Assembly: GCF_000422625.1 (NCBI RefSeq)
Contig: NZ_AUGK01000012.1
Span: forward strand, 1 to 64,000
Origin: Adlercreutzia mucosicola DSM 19490
GTDB taxonomy: Bacteria; Actinomycetota; Coriobacteriia; Coriobacteriales; Eggerthellaceae
Direction: 5' to 3'
Length of the DNA stretch: 64,000 nt
The notes beneath the pieces were generated by a model, which worked only from the letters and a program-made list of their open reading frames with translations, made no database searches and was not told the DNA's origin. This document shows, in pieces, positions 14,972 through 23,598 of this stretch. The position numbers were made by a program, and so were the translations under genes. The stretch's first letter is position 1. The number at the start of each line of letters is the position of its first letter.

Positions 14972-17695
14972 CTAAGCGATCTTCTCGATTTTGACGCGGA
15001 TGCACTGGTCGAAGGCCGAGCAGATGTGATCCATGCGCTCGGGAGTCTGACCGGGCACCAGGTGCACCACCGGCACGCCCTTGTCCAGAGCATGGGGCAT
15101 GTACTTCGACTTCGACCCCCAGTGGCCGCCGATCACCGACACGCACTCGGTGTGCACGCCCTCGGACGTGGCCAGCACGCCTTCCACCGACACGCCCTCC
15201 TGAGTGGACAGGCGCACCTTATCGCCGGTGGCCAGGCCCTTGGTCGCAGCGGTGGCGGCGTTCATCTCGATGGTGTAGCCGTAGGGGTTCTCCTCGTTGA
15301 TCTCGTTGACATAGGGGTTCTCCATGAGCCACGAATCGGTGTTGATGGCATCGGTGTGGTACACGGGCAGGATGTCGTAGTCGGGATCGGTGATCTCGTG
15401 GCCGCAGCCGGGCTTCCAGTCGGGCAGCGCCTGGTAATCGTCGGTCTCCCAGGGAATGTCCAGCTCGGCCGCCTTGGCCTCCACCTTGCCCTTGGCCTCC
15501 AACATGAAGTCGAAGTACATGGGCACGCGCCCCGGCTCGCCGTTGGCCCAGATGTACACCTCGTCCACCGTGCGCGGATGGTCGTACACGCCATGCTCCT
15601 TCAGCCAGGCAAAATCGTGCTCCTCGTCGATGTTCGACTTCAGCACCGAATCGGCGAAGGCCTCCACGTCCAACTTCTGGTCCAGCGGCACCGAGTACTC
15701 CTCCTTCACGCGGAACATCATGTTCAGCGTGGAGATGAACTCGGCGTTCTTGCCGGCGCGGTTGGCCAGCTCGCCGAACAGCTCCCAGCTGGAAGGAGCG
15801 CCGTCGCGCGGCTCTACGACCTTCTGCCACACCGGCACGGTCCAGGGGTTGTGCAAGCCGCCGATAACGCGGTGGTTGCCCGAGGCGTGGGGCAAAGGCT
15901 CGGTGCGCTCCAGATAGCAGCACTCGGGCAGGATGACGTCGTAGAAGTAGGACGACTCGTTCAGGAACATATCGATGCCCACCACGTAGGTGTAGTTCTT
16001 GAAGATCTCGGCCTGCTCGTCGTAGTTGCCCCACCACTTGATGGGATTGCAAGCGTAGCAGAACGCAACCTCGGCGGCCTGGGTGTGGTACAAGTCGGGA
16101 TGGGCCTGGGCCACATGCTCGAAGTGGTTGTCCTCCGAGATGGGCTGGATCTCCAGCATACCCATGGTCGTGGGCGTGTAGTCGCTCTCATAGACCTTCT
16201 TATAGTAGGAGTTGGGGAAGGCCAGCAGCAGACCGGCGCAGTCGATGAGGCCCTCGGGCTCCCAGATGCCGGGCTTCCAGGCCATGTTCGGGTTGCCGTC
16301 GGCCCAGCCGTTGCAGATGGGATCGAAGCCGCAGAAGCCGCCCACGGCGTTGGTGGACCCGATAAGGTTGTTCAGCGTGAACACGGCCCAGCAGGCATGG
16401 AAGGCGTGCTTGTGGCGCGTGATGCCCGAGAAGCCGTCCACCGCAGCGGGGCGATAGGGCAGCTCGACGCCATCGACGGTGGTCGTCTGGCCGATGCAGG
16501 CCGCCTCGCCCAGCTCCTTCGCAATACGGCGGATGGTGGCCGCCGGCACCGTGGTGATTTCCTCTTGGTACTCGGGGGTGTACTTCGCGACATGCTCTTT
16601 GTACAGGGTGAATCCGGTCTTGCACTGCTTGCCGTTCACCTCGAAGGCGCCTTCCAGCTGCGGATCGGCGCACACGTCGTAGGTCTTCGGCGTGCCGTCG
16701 GCATCCATGTACAGCGACTTGCCGGTGGCCTCGTCGAACAGGATGCGACCCGTGGCCACATCCACCAGCGAGGGGGAATTGGTGCGCGTCTTCAGGAACT
16801 CGACGTCGATGAGCCCCTCTTCCACGAGCACGTTGGCGATGGCCAGGGCCGCCGCCGCGTCGGTGCCGGGGCGGATGGGCACCCACAAATCGGCCTTCTC
16901 GCCGGCCGCCCCCATATGCGGATCGAACACCACATGGCGCAGGCCCTCGCGGCGACGATCGGCGAAGATCTCCGCGGTCATGTTGAAGCCATGGCGCGTG
17001 GCCGTGCCGGCGTTAGTGCCGAACTGCACCACGTAGTTGCAGTTCAGGTAGTCGGGACGGGCGTTGCCCGTGCCCGTGAGGAGGTATTCAAGCTGATGCA
17101 CGCCGGCACCGCAGATGTCCGAGCAGCTGCCCTCGGCATTGCCGTAGATCACGCCGAGTGCGGTGTGGCGCACGAGCGAGCCGATCTGGCTGGCCACCAT
17201 GGACATGCCGGTTACCGCATGGGGGCCGGATCGCTCGATGGCCGCCTTCACGTTGGTATCCACAAGCTCGTAGGCCTCGTCCCAGGAGATCTCCTCCCAG
17301 CCCGGATCCTCGTCGAAGCCCTTCTTGGGATTGGTGCGCTTCATGGGCTTGGTGATACGGTTGGGATCGTACAGCATCATGATGCCCGCAGCGCCCTTGC
17401 CGCAAATATGCCCGCGCCCGATGGAACTGTCGGAGTTGCCCGTCAGTTCCACCACCACGCCGTCGACCACATGGGCCTTGATGGAGCAGTTGTTGAAGCA
17501 CATGTTGCAGGTGGTGGGAATCCACTCCCCCTCGTTCGGGTCGTAGGCCATCTTCTCCGGCGACGTGCTCGCCAGATCGGTGCCCTCCTTCTCCGCGGTG
17601 CCGGACGCGCAGCCGGCCAGTCCCGCCGTCAGGGCCGCAGCGCCGGCCCCCGCCACGAACCCTCGACGGCTGATATTCAGGCCGCTCTCGCTCAT
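14972..17695 (-). CDS. Tat-exported molybdopterin oxidoreductase, catalytic subunit
   Basis: This 907-residue DMSO-reductase-family enzyme uses bis-MGD molybdenum or tungsten cofactor. The start MSESGLN (ATG 17695, site GAAGGGGG) gives a Tat signal NISRRGFVAGAGAAALTAGL that also ends in a lipobox-like LAGC (Cys29). A 4Fe-4S site follows: C63-x2-C66-x3-C70-x27-C98. Later motifs include SWDEAYELV, GICGAG-like SDICGAGVHQLEY, and the C-terminal MGD-binding barrel (TGDKVRLST). It resembles the large, varied set of such enzymes in Eggerthellaceae, which includes catechol dehydroxylases and anaerobic reductases; I cannot name its substrate. With the ferredoxin subunit it forms a two-gene unit flanked by Crp-type regulators. 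Confidence 0.88.
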   Translation of the reverse strand: MSESGLNISRRGFVAGAGAAALTAGLAGCASGTAEKEGTDLASTSPEKMAYDPNEGEWIPTTCNMCFNNCSIKAHVVDGVVVELTGNSDSSIGRGHICGKGAAGIMMLYDPNRITKPMKRTNPKKGFDEDPGWEEISWDEAYELVDTNVKAAIERSGPHAVTGMSMVASQIGSLVRHTALGVIYGNAEGSCSDICGAGVHQLEYLLTGTGNARPDYLNCNYVVQFGTNAGTATRHGFNMTAEIFADRRREGLRHVVFDPHMGAAGEKADLWVPIRPGTDAAAALAIANVLVEEGLIDVEFLKTRTNSPSLVDVATGRILFDEATGKSLYMDADGTPKTYDVCADPQLEGAFEVNGKQCKTGFTLYKEHVAKYTPEYQEEITTVPAATIRRIAKELGEAACIGQTTTVDGVELPYRPAAVDGFSGITRHKHAFHACWAVFTLNNLIGSTNAVGGFCGFDPICNGWADGNPNMAWKPGIWEPEGLIDCAGLLLAFPNSYYKKVYESDYTPTTMGMLEIQPISEDNHFEHVAQAHPDLYHTQAAEVAFCYACNPIKWWGNYDEQAEIFKNYTYVVGIDMFLNESSYFYDVILPECCYLERTEPLPHASGNHRVIGGLHNPWTVPVWQKVVEPRDGAPSSWELFGELANRAGKNAEFISTLNMMFRVKEEYSVPLDQKLDVEAFADSVLKSNIDEEHDFAWLKEHGVYDHPRTVDEVYIWANGEPGRVPMYFDFMLEAKGKVEAKAAELDIPWETDDYQALPDWKPGCGHEITDPDYDILPVYHTDAINTDSWLMENPYVNEINEENPYGYTIEMNAATAATKGLATGDKVRLSTQEGVSVEGVLATSEGVHTECVSVIGGHWGSKSKYMPHALDKGVPVVHLVPGQTPERMDHICSAFDQCIRVKIEKIA

Positions 17696-17884
17696 GGTGT
17701 ACCCCCTTCTCTCTGGTTTGAGGCCCGTCCCGTGGACAGACGACCCCTTCGTCATGGCCGAAGAGCCCTCTGAAGAGCCCCTCGGATGGAAGGAAGTATG
17801 ACAGGGGCGAAAGGGGAAGAACGTGAGCGCGGCGACAAAGATGGCACCCGCAATTGTGTCGTCCCGCACAATGTTTGCCCGAAC

Positions 17885-18661
17885 CTAGGCAGAAACGGCG
17901 CTCCAATCGTTACCGTAAAAGGGCAGGCTGGCCTCGATCAGACCGCCATAGGCCGCCCGCAGGCCCGGCAGCACGTCGATGCGGCGGTATCCCAATCCGA
18001 TCAGGCCCTCTTTAGCCAGCGCCTTCAACTCGCGGCTCGCCGTGGCCCGCTCGAGCCCGGCGAGGAAGGCCACATCGTCGTGGGCGATGGGCACCTCTCC
18101 GGTAAAGTCGGCGCAACGGGCGAAGGCGCTCTCCAGGCGCAGCAGCACCGAGACCACCTTCTCGCGCGCCCGCGGATGGGCGAAGGTGAGCGATTGGCCG
18201 TACATCGATGTCGTGCAGTTCAGGGAGATGCGCGAGAGCACCATCTGCGCCTCGGGCACCCCCAAAGCGTCGATCTGGCTCCTCACCACTTCCCCATCGA
18301 AATCGCACAGCTGGCCGGGCACCAGTCCGACGAAGAAATAGAAGTCGGAGGCCACGTAGGGCACGTAGATGTCGGGGATGCCGGCGACCGACCCCGGAGC
18401 GAAAAGCGCCTGGGGCACCTCGACCCCGTTGTTGACGAAGCACTTGTTGACCAGCAGGCCGCGGCGTACGACGTAGACCCGCCGCCGAACTGTCAGATCG
18501 GTCCACACCATCTCGTGGTAACCCACCTCGGCGATGGCGGGCAGCAGATGGCGCCCGTCATGGAGCCGCTTGGCGCAGAGAAACGCGAGCGGGCAGAACT
18601 GGCGCACAGGACAATGCAGCGCCTCGTAACGCGTGCGATCGATCATATCGCTGGACTTCAT
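17885..18661 (-). CDS. Crp/Fnr-family regulator with N-terminal cysteine cluster (copy 2)
   Basis: This paralogue of the regulator at 13.1 kb has the same length (258 residues) and the same architecture: [14 protein letters not shown] (C-x5-C-x5-C), the barrel with [19 protein letters not shown], helix [22 protein letters not shown] and [24 protein letters not shown]. The two share whole phrases such as YVPY.ASDFYF, so they arose by duplication. ATG 18661 is set by GGGGAGGGGGG and by the minus-strand TATAAT at 18687-18692; the frame is open further upstream through the divergent gene. It lies immediately upstream of the molybdoenzyme gene on the same strand. Confidence 0.82.
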   Translation of the reverse strand: MKSSDMIDRTRYEALHCPVRQFCPLAFLCAKRLHDGRHLLPAIAEVGYHEMVWTDLTVRRRVYVVRRGLLVNKCFVNNGVEVPQALFAPGSVAGIPDIYVPYVASDFYFFVGLVPGQLCDFDGEVVRSQIDALGVPEAQMVLSRISLNCTTSMYGQSLTFAHPRAREKVVSVLLRLESAFARCADFTGEVPIAHDDVAFLAGLERATASRELKALAKEGLIGLGYRRIDVLPGLRAAYGGLIEASLPFYGNDWSAVSA

Positions 18662-18686
18662 GAGACCCCCCTCCCCGAACGGCCCC

Positions 18687-18726
18687 ATTATAGCCTTCGA
18701 CAGTCCATCGTGAAAAAGGATACACT
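18687..18726. promoter_or_regulatory. Overlapping divergent promoters
   Basis: Minus strand: TTCACG, 16 bases, TATAAT (18687-18692) for the Crp-type regulator. Plus strand: TCGACA (18698-18703), about 17-18 bases, TACACT (18721-18726) for the YbjQ-like gene. The two overlap, so use of one should affect the other. Confidence 0.5.
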
Positions 18727-18757
18727 TTCTCTCACCAACAACGCAGAAGGGAGCCTT

Positions 18758-19081
18758 ATGATCACCACGACGACGCCAACTATCGACGGGTACCGTATCA
18801 CGGGCTATTACGGCATCGTGTTCGGTGAGGTCATCACCGGTATCAACTTTTTGAAAGACTTCGGCGCGGGCATCCGCAACCTGGTGGGCGGCCGGTCGGC
18901 CGGCTACGAGGAAGAGCTCATGGCGGCCCGCACCCAAGCCCTGGAAGAACTGCAGCAGCGGGCCGGCGCCCTGGGCGCCCACGCCATCGTCGGGGTGGAC
19001 ATGGACTACGAGGTGCTGGGGCAGGGCAACATGCTCATGGTAACGGCCTCCGGCACCGCCGTCACCGTGGAGGCGGCGTAG
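18758..19081 (+). CDS. YbjQ/UPF0145 family protein
   Basis: This 107-residue heavy-metal-binding-like fold protein is of unknown function. Family marks are [17 protein letters not shown] at the start, the [20 protein letters not shown] turn, [21 protein letters not shown] and a final [11 protein letters not shown] strand. ATG 18758 follows AGAAGGGAG. The gene is divergent from the second Crp-type regulator and convergent with smc, and shares no operon. Members often form pentamers; no ligand residue stands out here. Confidence 0.88.
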   Translation: MITTTTPTIDGYRITGYYGIVFGEVITGINFLKDFGAGIRNLVGGRSAGYEEELMAARTQALEELQQRAGALGAHAIVGVDMDYEVLGQGNMLMVTASGTAVTVEAA

Positions 19082-19110
19082 GAGCGAAGCGACGACGCCC
19101 CGGGTTGTGC

Positions 19111-19130
19111 GGGCGGCCTGAAGGCCGCCC
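19111..19130. repeat. REP-like palindrome, possible shared terminator
   Basis: GGGCGGCCT-GA-AGGCCGCCC followed by CCTACGGG, between the convergent ybjQ-like and smc genes. Its reverse strand resembles the unit at 6310-6334 (CCGTAGGG.CGG.CTTCAGG.CG). No T-run follows. Confidence 0.45.
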
Positions 19131-19149
19131 CTACGGGATTCCGAGGAGG

Positions 19150-22100
19150 CTATTCCGCGTACTCCAAGGCGCGGTCGAGCTTCTGGCTGATCACCTTGGT
19201 GACGCCGTCGCCCTGCATGGACACGCCGAACAACACGTCGGCCATCTCCATGGTGCGGCGCTGGTGCGTGATCATGATGAGCTGGGTCTCCTCGCGCAGG
19301 CTGTTGATGTAGGCGGCCAGTCGGCGCAGGTTCGAATCGTCCAGGGCCGCCTCCACCTCGTCCAGGATGTAGAACGGGGTGGACCGGGTGCGGTACACGG
19401 CGAACAGCAGCGCCAGGGCCGTCAGCGACTTCTCGCCGCCCGACAGCAGCATCATCTTCGCGATGCGCTTGCCCTTGGGCTGGGCGTTCACCTCCACGCC
19501 GGTGTTCTCCAGATCGTCGGGATCCACCAGCGACAGATGGGCCTCACCGCCCGGGAACAGCGTGGCGAAGATCTCCCGGAAGTTGCCGTCCACGGTCTCG
19601 TAGGTGCGGATGAAGTCGTCCTTCATGCGCTGGTCGATGACGCGGTTGATCTTCGCGAGGGACTTGCGCGCCTGATCCAGGTCGTCCAGCTGGCCGGCCA
19701 GGTAGTCGTAGCGCACCTTCAGCTCGTCGTACTCCTCGGCGGCATCGGGATTGATGGTGCCCAGATTGGCGATGCGGCGGTTGATGCGGAACAGCTCGTC
19801 CTCTACCTCAGCACGACCCTCCAGGACCGGTGCGGTAAGAGCGGCCTCCAGCGGCGCCTTGCAGTCCTGTACGATATGGTTCACCGCGGCCTCCACTTGC
19901 AATTCCAGGCGCCCCTTCTGCACGCGGGCCTCGCTGAGGCGTTCACTGACCCCATCGAACAGGGCGTGGGCCTCGTGGGCCCGGCCGCGGGCCTCGGTCA
20001 CCGAGGCGTGCAGGCCCGTGGAGGAGTTCTGGGCGGCCGTGGCCTGCTCCTCGAGGGATTGGGTCCAGCGCTGGGCCGAGCGCACCAACTCCTCGAACAG
20101 GGCGAGCAGAGGCTCGATGCGCGCCGCCGACACGGTCTTCACCCGCAGCTGCTCGGCGGCCTCGGCGCTGGCGCCGGCCAGCGATTCCAAGTCGCGGGCG
20201 CGGGCGTCGCGCACGCGCTCGGCGTAGGTGGTGCGCTCTACCAAGGTGGCGGCGGCCAGCTTCGCCTCGGCCAGATTGTCCGATACCTGATGGGCCTCGC
20301 GGCGGATAGGCTGCAACTGCCTCTGGGCCTCATCCTGCTTGCGCTTGGTCTCGACCAGCTGCTCGTCCAGCTCGGCCAGGCGCGCCTCGAAGGACTCCAC
20401 GTTGGGACGGGCCTCGGAGATGATGGCCTCGGCCTCGGCGCGCTGGCGCTCGATATTCTCCAGCTCGCGACGGCTGGCAGCCAGTTTCTCCGCCGCCGCA
20501 TCGGCGGCGACCCGTGCTGCTTCCGAGCGGCCCTTCAGCGCGGCCAGCGACTGGGACAGCTCCAAACTGGTGGCTTGGGCGTGGCGCAGGGCCTCCTCGG
20601 CCAGGCGATGGGCCTCCTCGGCCTTGGCCACGGCTTCCTCGGCCGCCGTCAATTGCGAGCGCAGGGCCTCCAGGCGCCGGTGGCGCGCCAGGGCGCCGGT
20701 GCCCTCATCGATGACCGTGGCGCCCACGGACACCTTGCCCGAGGGCCAGACCACCGAGCCGTCGGGGGTCACGAAGCGCAGGCCCAGCTCGTCGGTGCCG
20801 TGGGCCGCGAGGGCATCGTCCAGGGCGGGGCACACCACCACATCGCCCACCAGGGCCGCGACGGCGTCGCGGGCCTCGTCGGAAAACTCGATCTCGCCGA
20901 TGAGCGCGGTGCCCTCCACGCCCAGGGGCGCTTCCCATTCCAGGGCGCGGGCGCCCCCGCGCGCCGCGCTGTCGTCGCGCAGCAGGAAGGACACCTCACC
21001 GGCCGCATCGGCCGCGGCCAGCTGCTCGGCCACGGCGCGCACCACGGTGGCGTCCTCCACGAGCAGGGTGGCCACATCGGCCCCGAGCAGGGTCTCCACC
21101 AGCGCCTCGAAGCCGGGGCGGGCGCAGATCACGTGAGACAGGGGCTCGCCCAAGCCGACCACCTCGTCGCCGTGCTCCACGAGCCACGCCCGCGCCTCGC
21201 CGTTGGCCGCAGCACTCGTGCGCTCCACCTCTTCCAACGTGGCGATCTCCACGGTGAGGGCGCGATGGGTGTCGCGGGCCTCGTCCAGGGCGGCGCGGGC
21301 GGCGTCGCGGGACTGCAGCGCCGTGCCAACGGCCTGGCGCGCCGCCGACTCGTCGGCGGCCAGGGCCGCCAGGGCCCCTGCGGCCTCGGCGGCCGTCGCG
21401 GCGGCCTCCTCGGCCTCGGCCTGGGCGCGGGACAGCTCCAGCGACAGCTCGGCGGCGTGGCTCTCGATCACCTGCACGTGAGCCAGGCCGTGGGTGAGGG
21501 CCTCAGTGTTCTCGGCGTGCTTGCGGCGCGCGACCTCCATCTGGGTCGTCAGCGACTGGGCGTCCTTGCCCAAAGCCGACAGCTCGCGCTCTAAGGTGCC
21601 GCGCTTCACGCCCAGATCGCGGTAGATGCAATCCAGATCGGACACCTTCTTCTCGGCGGCGGCCCGCTCGGCGGCGGCCTCGTCGAACAAAGCCCGGGCC
21701 CGCTCCAGCTCGGCCGTGGCCTCGGCGGCCTTCACGCGGTTGGCCTCCAGGGCCAGCTCCAGCTCGCCGGCCCGGGCCCGGGCCGCGCGGCGGCGCTCGC
21801 GCATCATCATCATGCCGGACTCGAAGCGCTCAACGGCGGTGGCAGCGGCCCGATGGCGCCGCGACAGGTCACCGGCGTCCAGCGTCTCCTGGCGGATGCG
21901 CTCCTGAAGGGCCTCCACGGCAGCCTCGGCGGCCTCGATGGCCCCTCGGCGCTCTTCCAACTCGGCCACCAGCTGGGCCTCCCGCTTTTGGGAGGCGTCC
22001 CACTCCCCTTGCAGCACCCGCAGATCGTCCACGGCGATCATGAGGCTCAGCTCGGATTGCCGGGCCGCCAGCTCCTGGTAGGTGCGGGCCTTCTTCGCCT

Positions 22101-22722
22101 TGCGCTCCAAGGGCCCCAGCTGGCGGGCCACCTCTCCCACCACGTCGCGGGCGCGCAGCAGGTGCTGGTCCATGTTCGCCAGCTTGCGCTCGCTCTTGGC
22201 CTTGCGCTGCTTGTGCTTCAGCACGCCGGCGGCCTCCTCGATGAGGGCGCGCCGGTCCTCCGGCTTGCTCTGCAAGATGGAATCCAGGGATCCCTGGGAG
22301 ATGATGGAGTGGGTGCCGGTGCCCAGGCCCGAGTCGTGCAGGATGTCCAGCACGTCCATGCGCCGGGCCACGGTGCCGTTGATGAGGTACTCGCTCTCGC
22401 CGTTGCGGTACATGCGGCGGGTGATGGCCACCTCATCGTAGTCCACCGGCAGCGTGCCGTCGGAGTTGTCCAGCACCAGATCGACCTCGGCCAGACCCGT
22501 GGCCTTGCGGGCCGACGAGCCGGCGAAGATGACGTCCTCCATGGCCTGGCCGCGCAGGTTCTTGGCATTGCGCTCGCCGAGCACCCACAAAACCGCGTCC
22601 GAGATGTTCGACTTGCCCGAGCCGTTCGGGCCCACGATGGCCGTGATGCCCGGCTCCATGGACATCACACTGCGGTCGGCGAAGGATTTGAAGCCCTTCA
22701 GAACGAGAGATTTCAGGTACAT
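19150..22722 (-). CDS. smc: Chromosome segregation ATPase SMC
   Basis: Full-length SMC (1190 residues), the ring-forming ATPase that organises and segregates the chromosome with ScpA/ScpB. It has Walker A GPNGSGKS at 32-39, a long Glu/Ala-rich coiled coil, a hinge at about 505-660 (AWLVEHGDEVVGLGEPL to SVGATVIDEGTG), a second coiled coil, the signature LSGGEKSLTALALLFA near 1092 and Walker B FYILDEVEAALDD near 1117. It starts at ATG 22722, six bases after the rnc stop, so the two are probably translated together. No ftsY or scpAB gene follows; the neighbour is convergent. Confidence 0.96.
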   Translation of the reverse strand: MYLKSLVLKGFKSFADRSVMSMEPGITAIVGPNGSGKSNISDAVLWVLGERNAKNLRGQAMEDVIFAGSSARKATGLAEVDLVLDNSDGTLPVDYDEVAITRRMYRNGESEYLINGTVARRMDVLDILHDSGLGTGTHSIISQGSLDSILQSKPEDRRALIEEAAGVLKHKQRKAKSERKLANMDQHLLRARDVVGEVARQLGPLERKAKKARTYQELAARQSELSLMIAVDDLRVLQGEWDASQKREAQLVAELEERRGAIEAAEAAVEALQERIRQETLDAGDLSRRHRAAATAVERFESGMMMMRERRRAARARAGELELALEANRVKAAEATAELERARALFDEAAAERAAAEKKVSDLDCIYRDLGVKRGTLERELSALGKDAQSLTTQMEVARRKHAENTEALTHGLAHVQVIESHAAELSLELSRAQAEAEEAAATAAEAAGALAALAADESAARQAVGTALQSRDAARAALDEARDTHRALTVEIATLEEVERTSAAANGEARAWLVEHGDEVVGLGEPLSHVICARPGFEALVETLLGADVATLLVEDATVVRAVAEQLAAADAAGEVSFLLRDDSAARGGARALEWEAPLGVEGTALIGEIEFSDEARDAVAALVGDVVVCPALDDALAAHGTDELGLRFVTPDGSVVWPSGKVSVGATVIDEGTGALARHRRLEALRSQLTAAEEAVAKAEEAHRLAEEALRHAQATSLELSQSLAALKGRSEAARVAADAAAEKLAASRRELENIERQRAEAEAIISEARPNVESFEARLAELDEQLVETKRKQDEAQRQLQPIRREAHQVSDNLAEAKLAAATLVERTTYAERVRDARARDLESLAGASAEAAEQLRVKTVSAARIEPLLALFEELVRSAQRWTQSLEEQATAAQNSSTGLHASVTEARGRAHEAHALFDGVSERLSEARVQKGRLELQVEAAVNHIVQDCKAPLEAALTAPVLEGRAEVEDELFRINRRIANLGTINPDAAEEYDELKVRYDYLAGQLDDLDQARKSLAKINRVIDQRMKDDFIRTYETVDGNFREIFATLFPGGEAHLSLVDPDDLENTGVEVNAQPKGKRIAKMMLLSGGEKSLTALALLFAVYRTRSTPFYILDEVEAALDDSNLRRLAAYINSLREETQLIMITHQRRTMEMADVLFGVSMQGDGVTKVISQKLDRALEYAE

Positions 22723-22728
22723 GGGCGC

Positions 22729-23598
22729 CTAGTCCTGCTTCCTCTTGGCCGCCCGAGCGGCCTTTTCCTCGGCCCGGGCTGCCTTCTCGGCGGCGCGAGC
22801 GGCCACCTTCGCCGCCTTCTCCTCGGCGCGGGCCGCCTTTTCGGCCGCGGCCTTCTCGGCGCGCTCGGCCTGCTGCTCGCCTGTCAGGCCGATGCCGAAG
22901 AACTCGGACAGGCGCGCCAGGGTGGACTTCGCCGCCTGGCTCTCGGCCTCCTTCTTCGTGCGGCCCACGCCCTGGGCCAGCCCCTTGTCGCCGGCGTACA
23001 CCTGGGCGACGAAGGTGCGGTCGTGGGGCGGTCCCTGGGTCTCCACCAACTTGTAGGTGGGCGTGATGCCGCCCTCTTGCAGCTTCTCCTGCAGGGCGCT
23101 CTTCGGGTTCTCGGGCTCGCGGGCCAAATCGAGCGACATCTTCGGAATCAGCGTGCGATCGACAAATGCGCCGGCCGCTTCCACACCGCCGTCCAGATAC
23201 AGGGCGGCCACCACGGCCTCGTACACGTTCTCCAAGGCAGAATGCAGGCCGCGCCGTCCGGTGCCGGTCTCCGAGGAGCCGAACACGATCACGTCGGCGA
23301 AGCCCAGTTTATCGGCCACCTCCGACAGGCTCGCCCCGGACACGAGGGCCACCTTGATACGGGTGAGACCCCCCTCGTCCAAATCGGGAAAGCGATGGAA
23401 GGCCGTGGAGGCCACAAGCGCCCCCAAGATGGAGTCGCCCAGAAATTCCAGGCGCTCGTAGGAGAACTTCACCGCGCGCCCCTCGGTGGCCGAGGGGTGG
23501 GTAATGGCCGACAGCAGATACTGGGTGTTCTCGAAGGTGTGCCCCACGATCTCTTGGGCGCGGGCCAGCTTCGTCTCCTGCTCGGGCGTCATGCTCAT
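22729..23598 (-). CDS. rnc: Ribonuclease III with Ala/Lys/Glu-rich tail
   Basis: RNase III cuts double-stranded RNA, including rRNA precursors. The catalytic signature is ERLEFLGDSILGAL (about 48-61), with the second metal site in ALENVYEAVVAALYLDGG. A dsRNA-binding domain follows (NPKSALQEKLQEGG to AESQAAKSTLA, about 165-230). The last 55 or so residues are an unusual run of AEKAARAEEKAA-like units, basic and helical, beyond the family's normal end of about 230 residues; it may add RNA or protein contacts. The start overlaps the plsX stop by four bases (ATGA), and smc follows six bases later. Confidence 0.93.
   Translation of the reverse strand: MSMTPEQETKLARAQEIVGHTFENTQYLLSAITHPSATEGRAVKFSYERLEFLGDSILGALVASTAFHRFPDLDEGGLTRIKVALVSGASLSEVADKLGFADVIVFGSSETGTGRRGLHSALENVYEAVVAALYLDGGVEAAGAFVDRTLIPKMSLDLAREPENPKSALQEKLQEGGITPTYKLVETQGPPHDRTFVAQVYAGDKGLAQGVGRTKKEAESQAAKSTLARLSEFFGIGLTGEQQAERAEKAAAEKAARAEEKAAKVAARAAEKAARAEEKAARAAKRKQD

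Noticed and set aside
14972-17695. Calling the molybdoenzyme a specific catechol dehydroxylase or DMSO reductase
   Set aside because: The broad family is clear, but nothing I can read fixes the substrate, and the regulators nearby are not the LuxR-type proteins often seen beside known dehydroxylases.
14957-17773. 938-codon open frame on the plus strand opposite the molybdoenzyme gene
   Set aside because: It mirrors the real gene in a GC-rich genome, where antisense frames stay open. Its translation is His/Gly/Val-rich with no family motif and no ribosome site.
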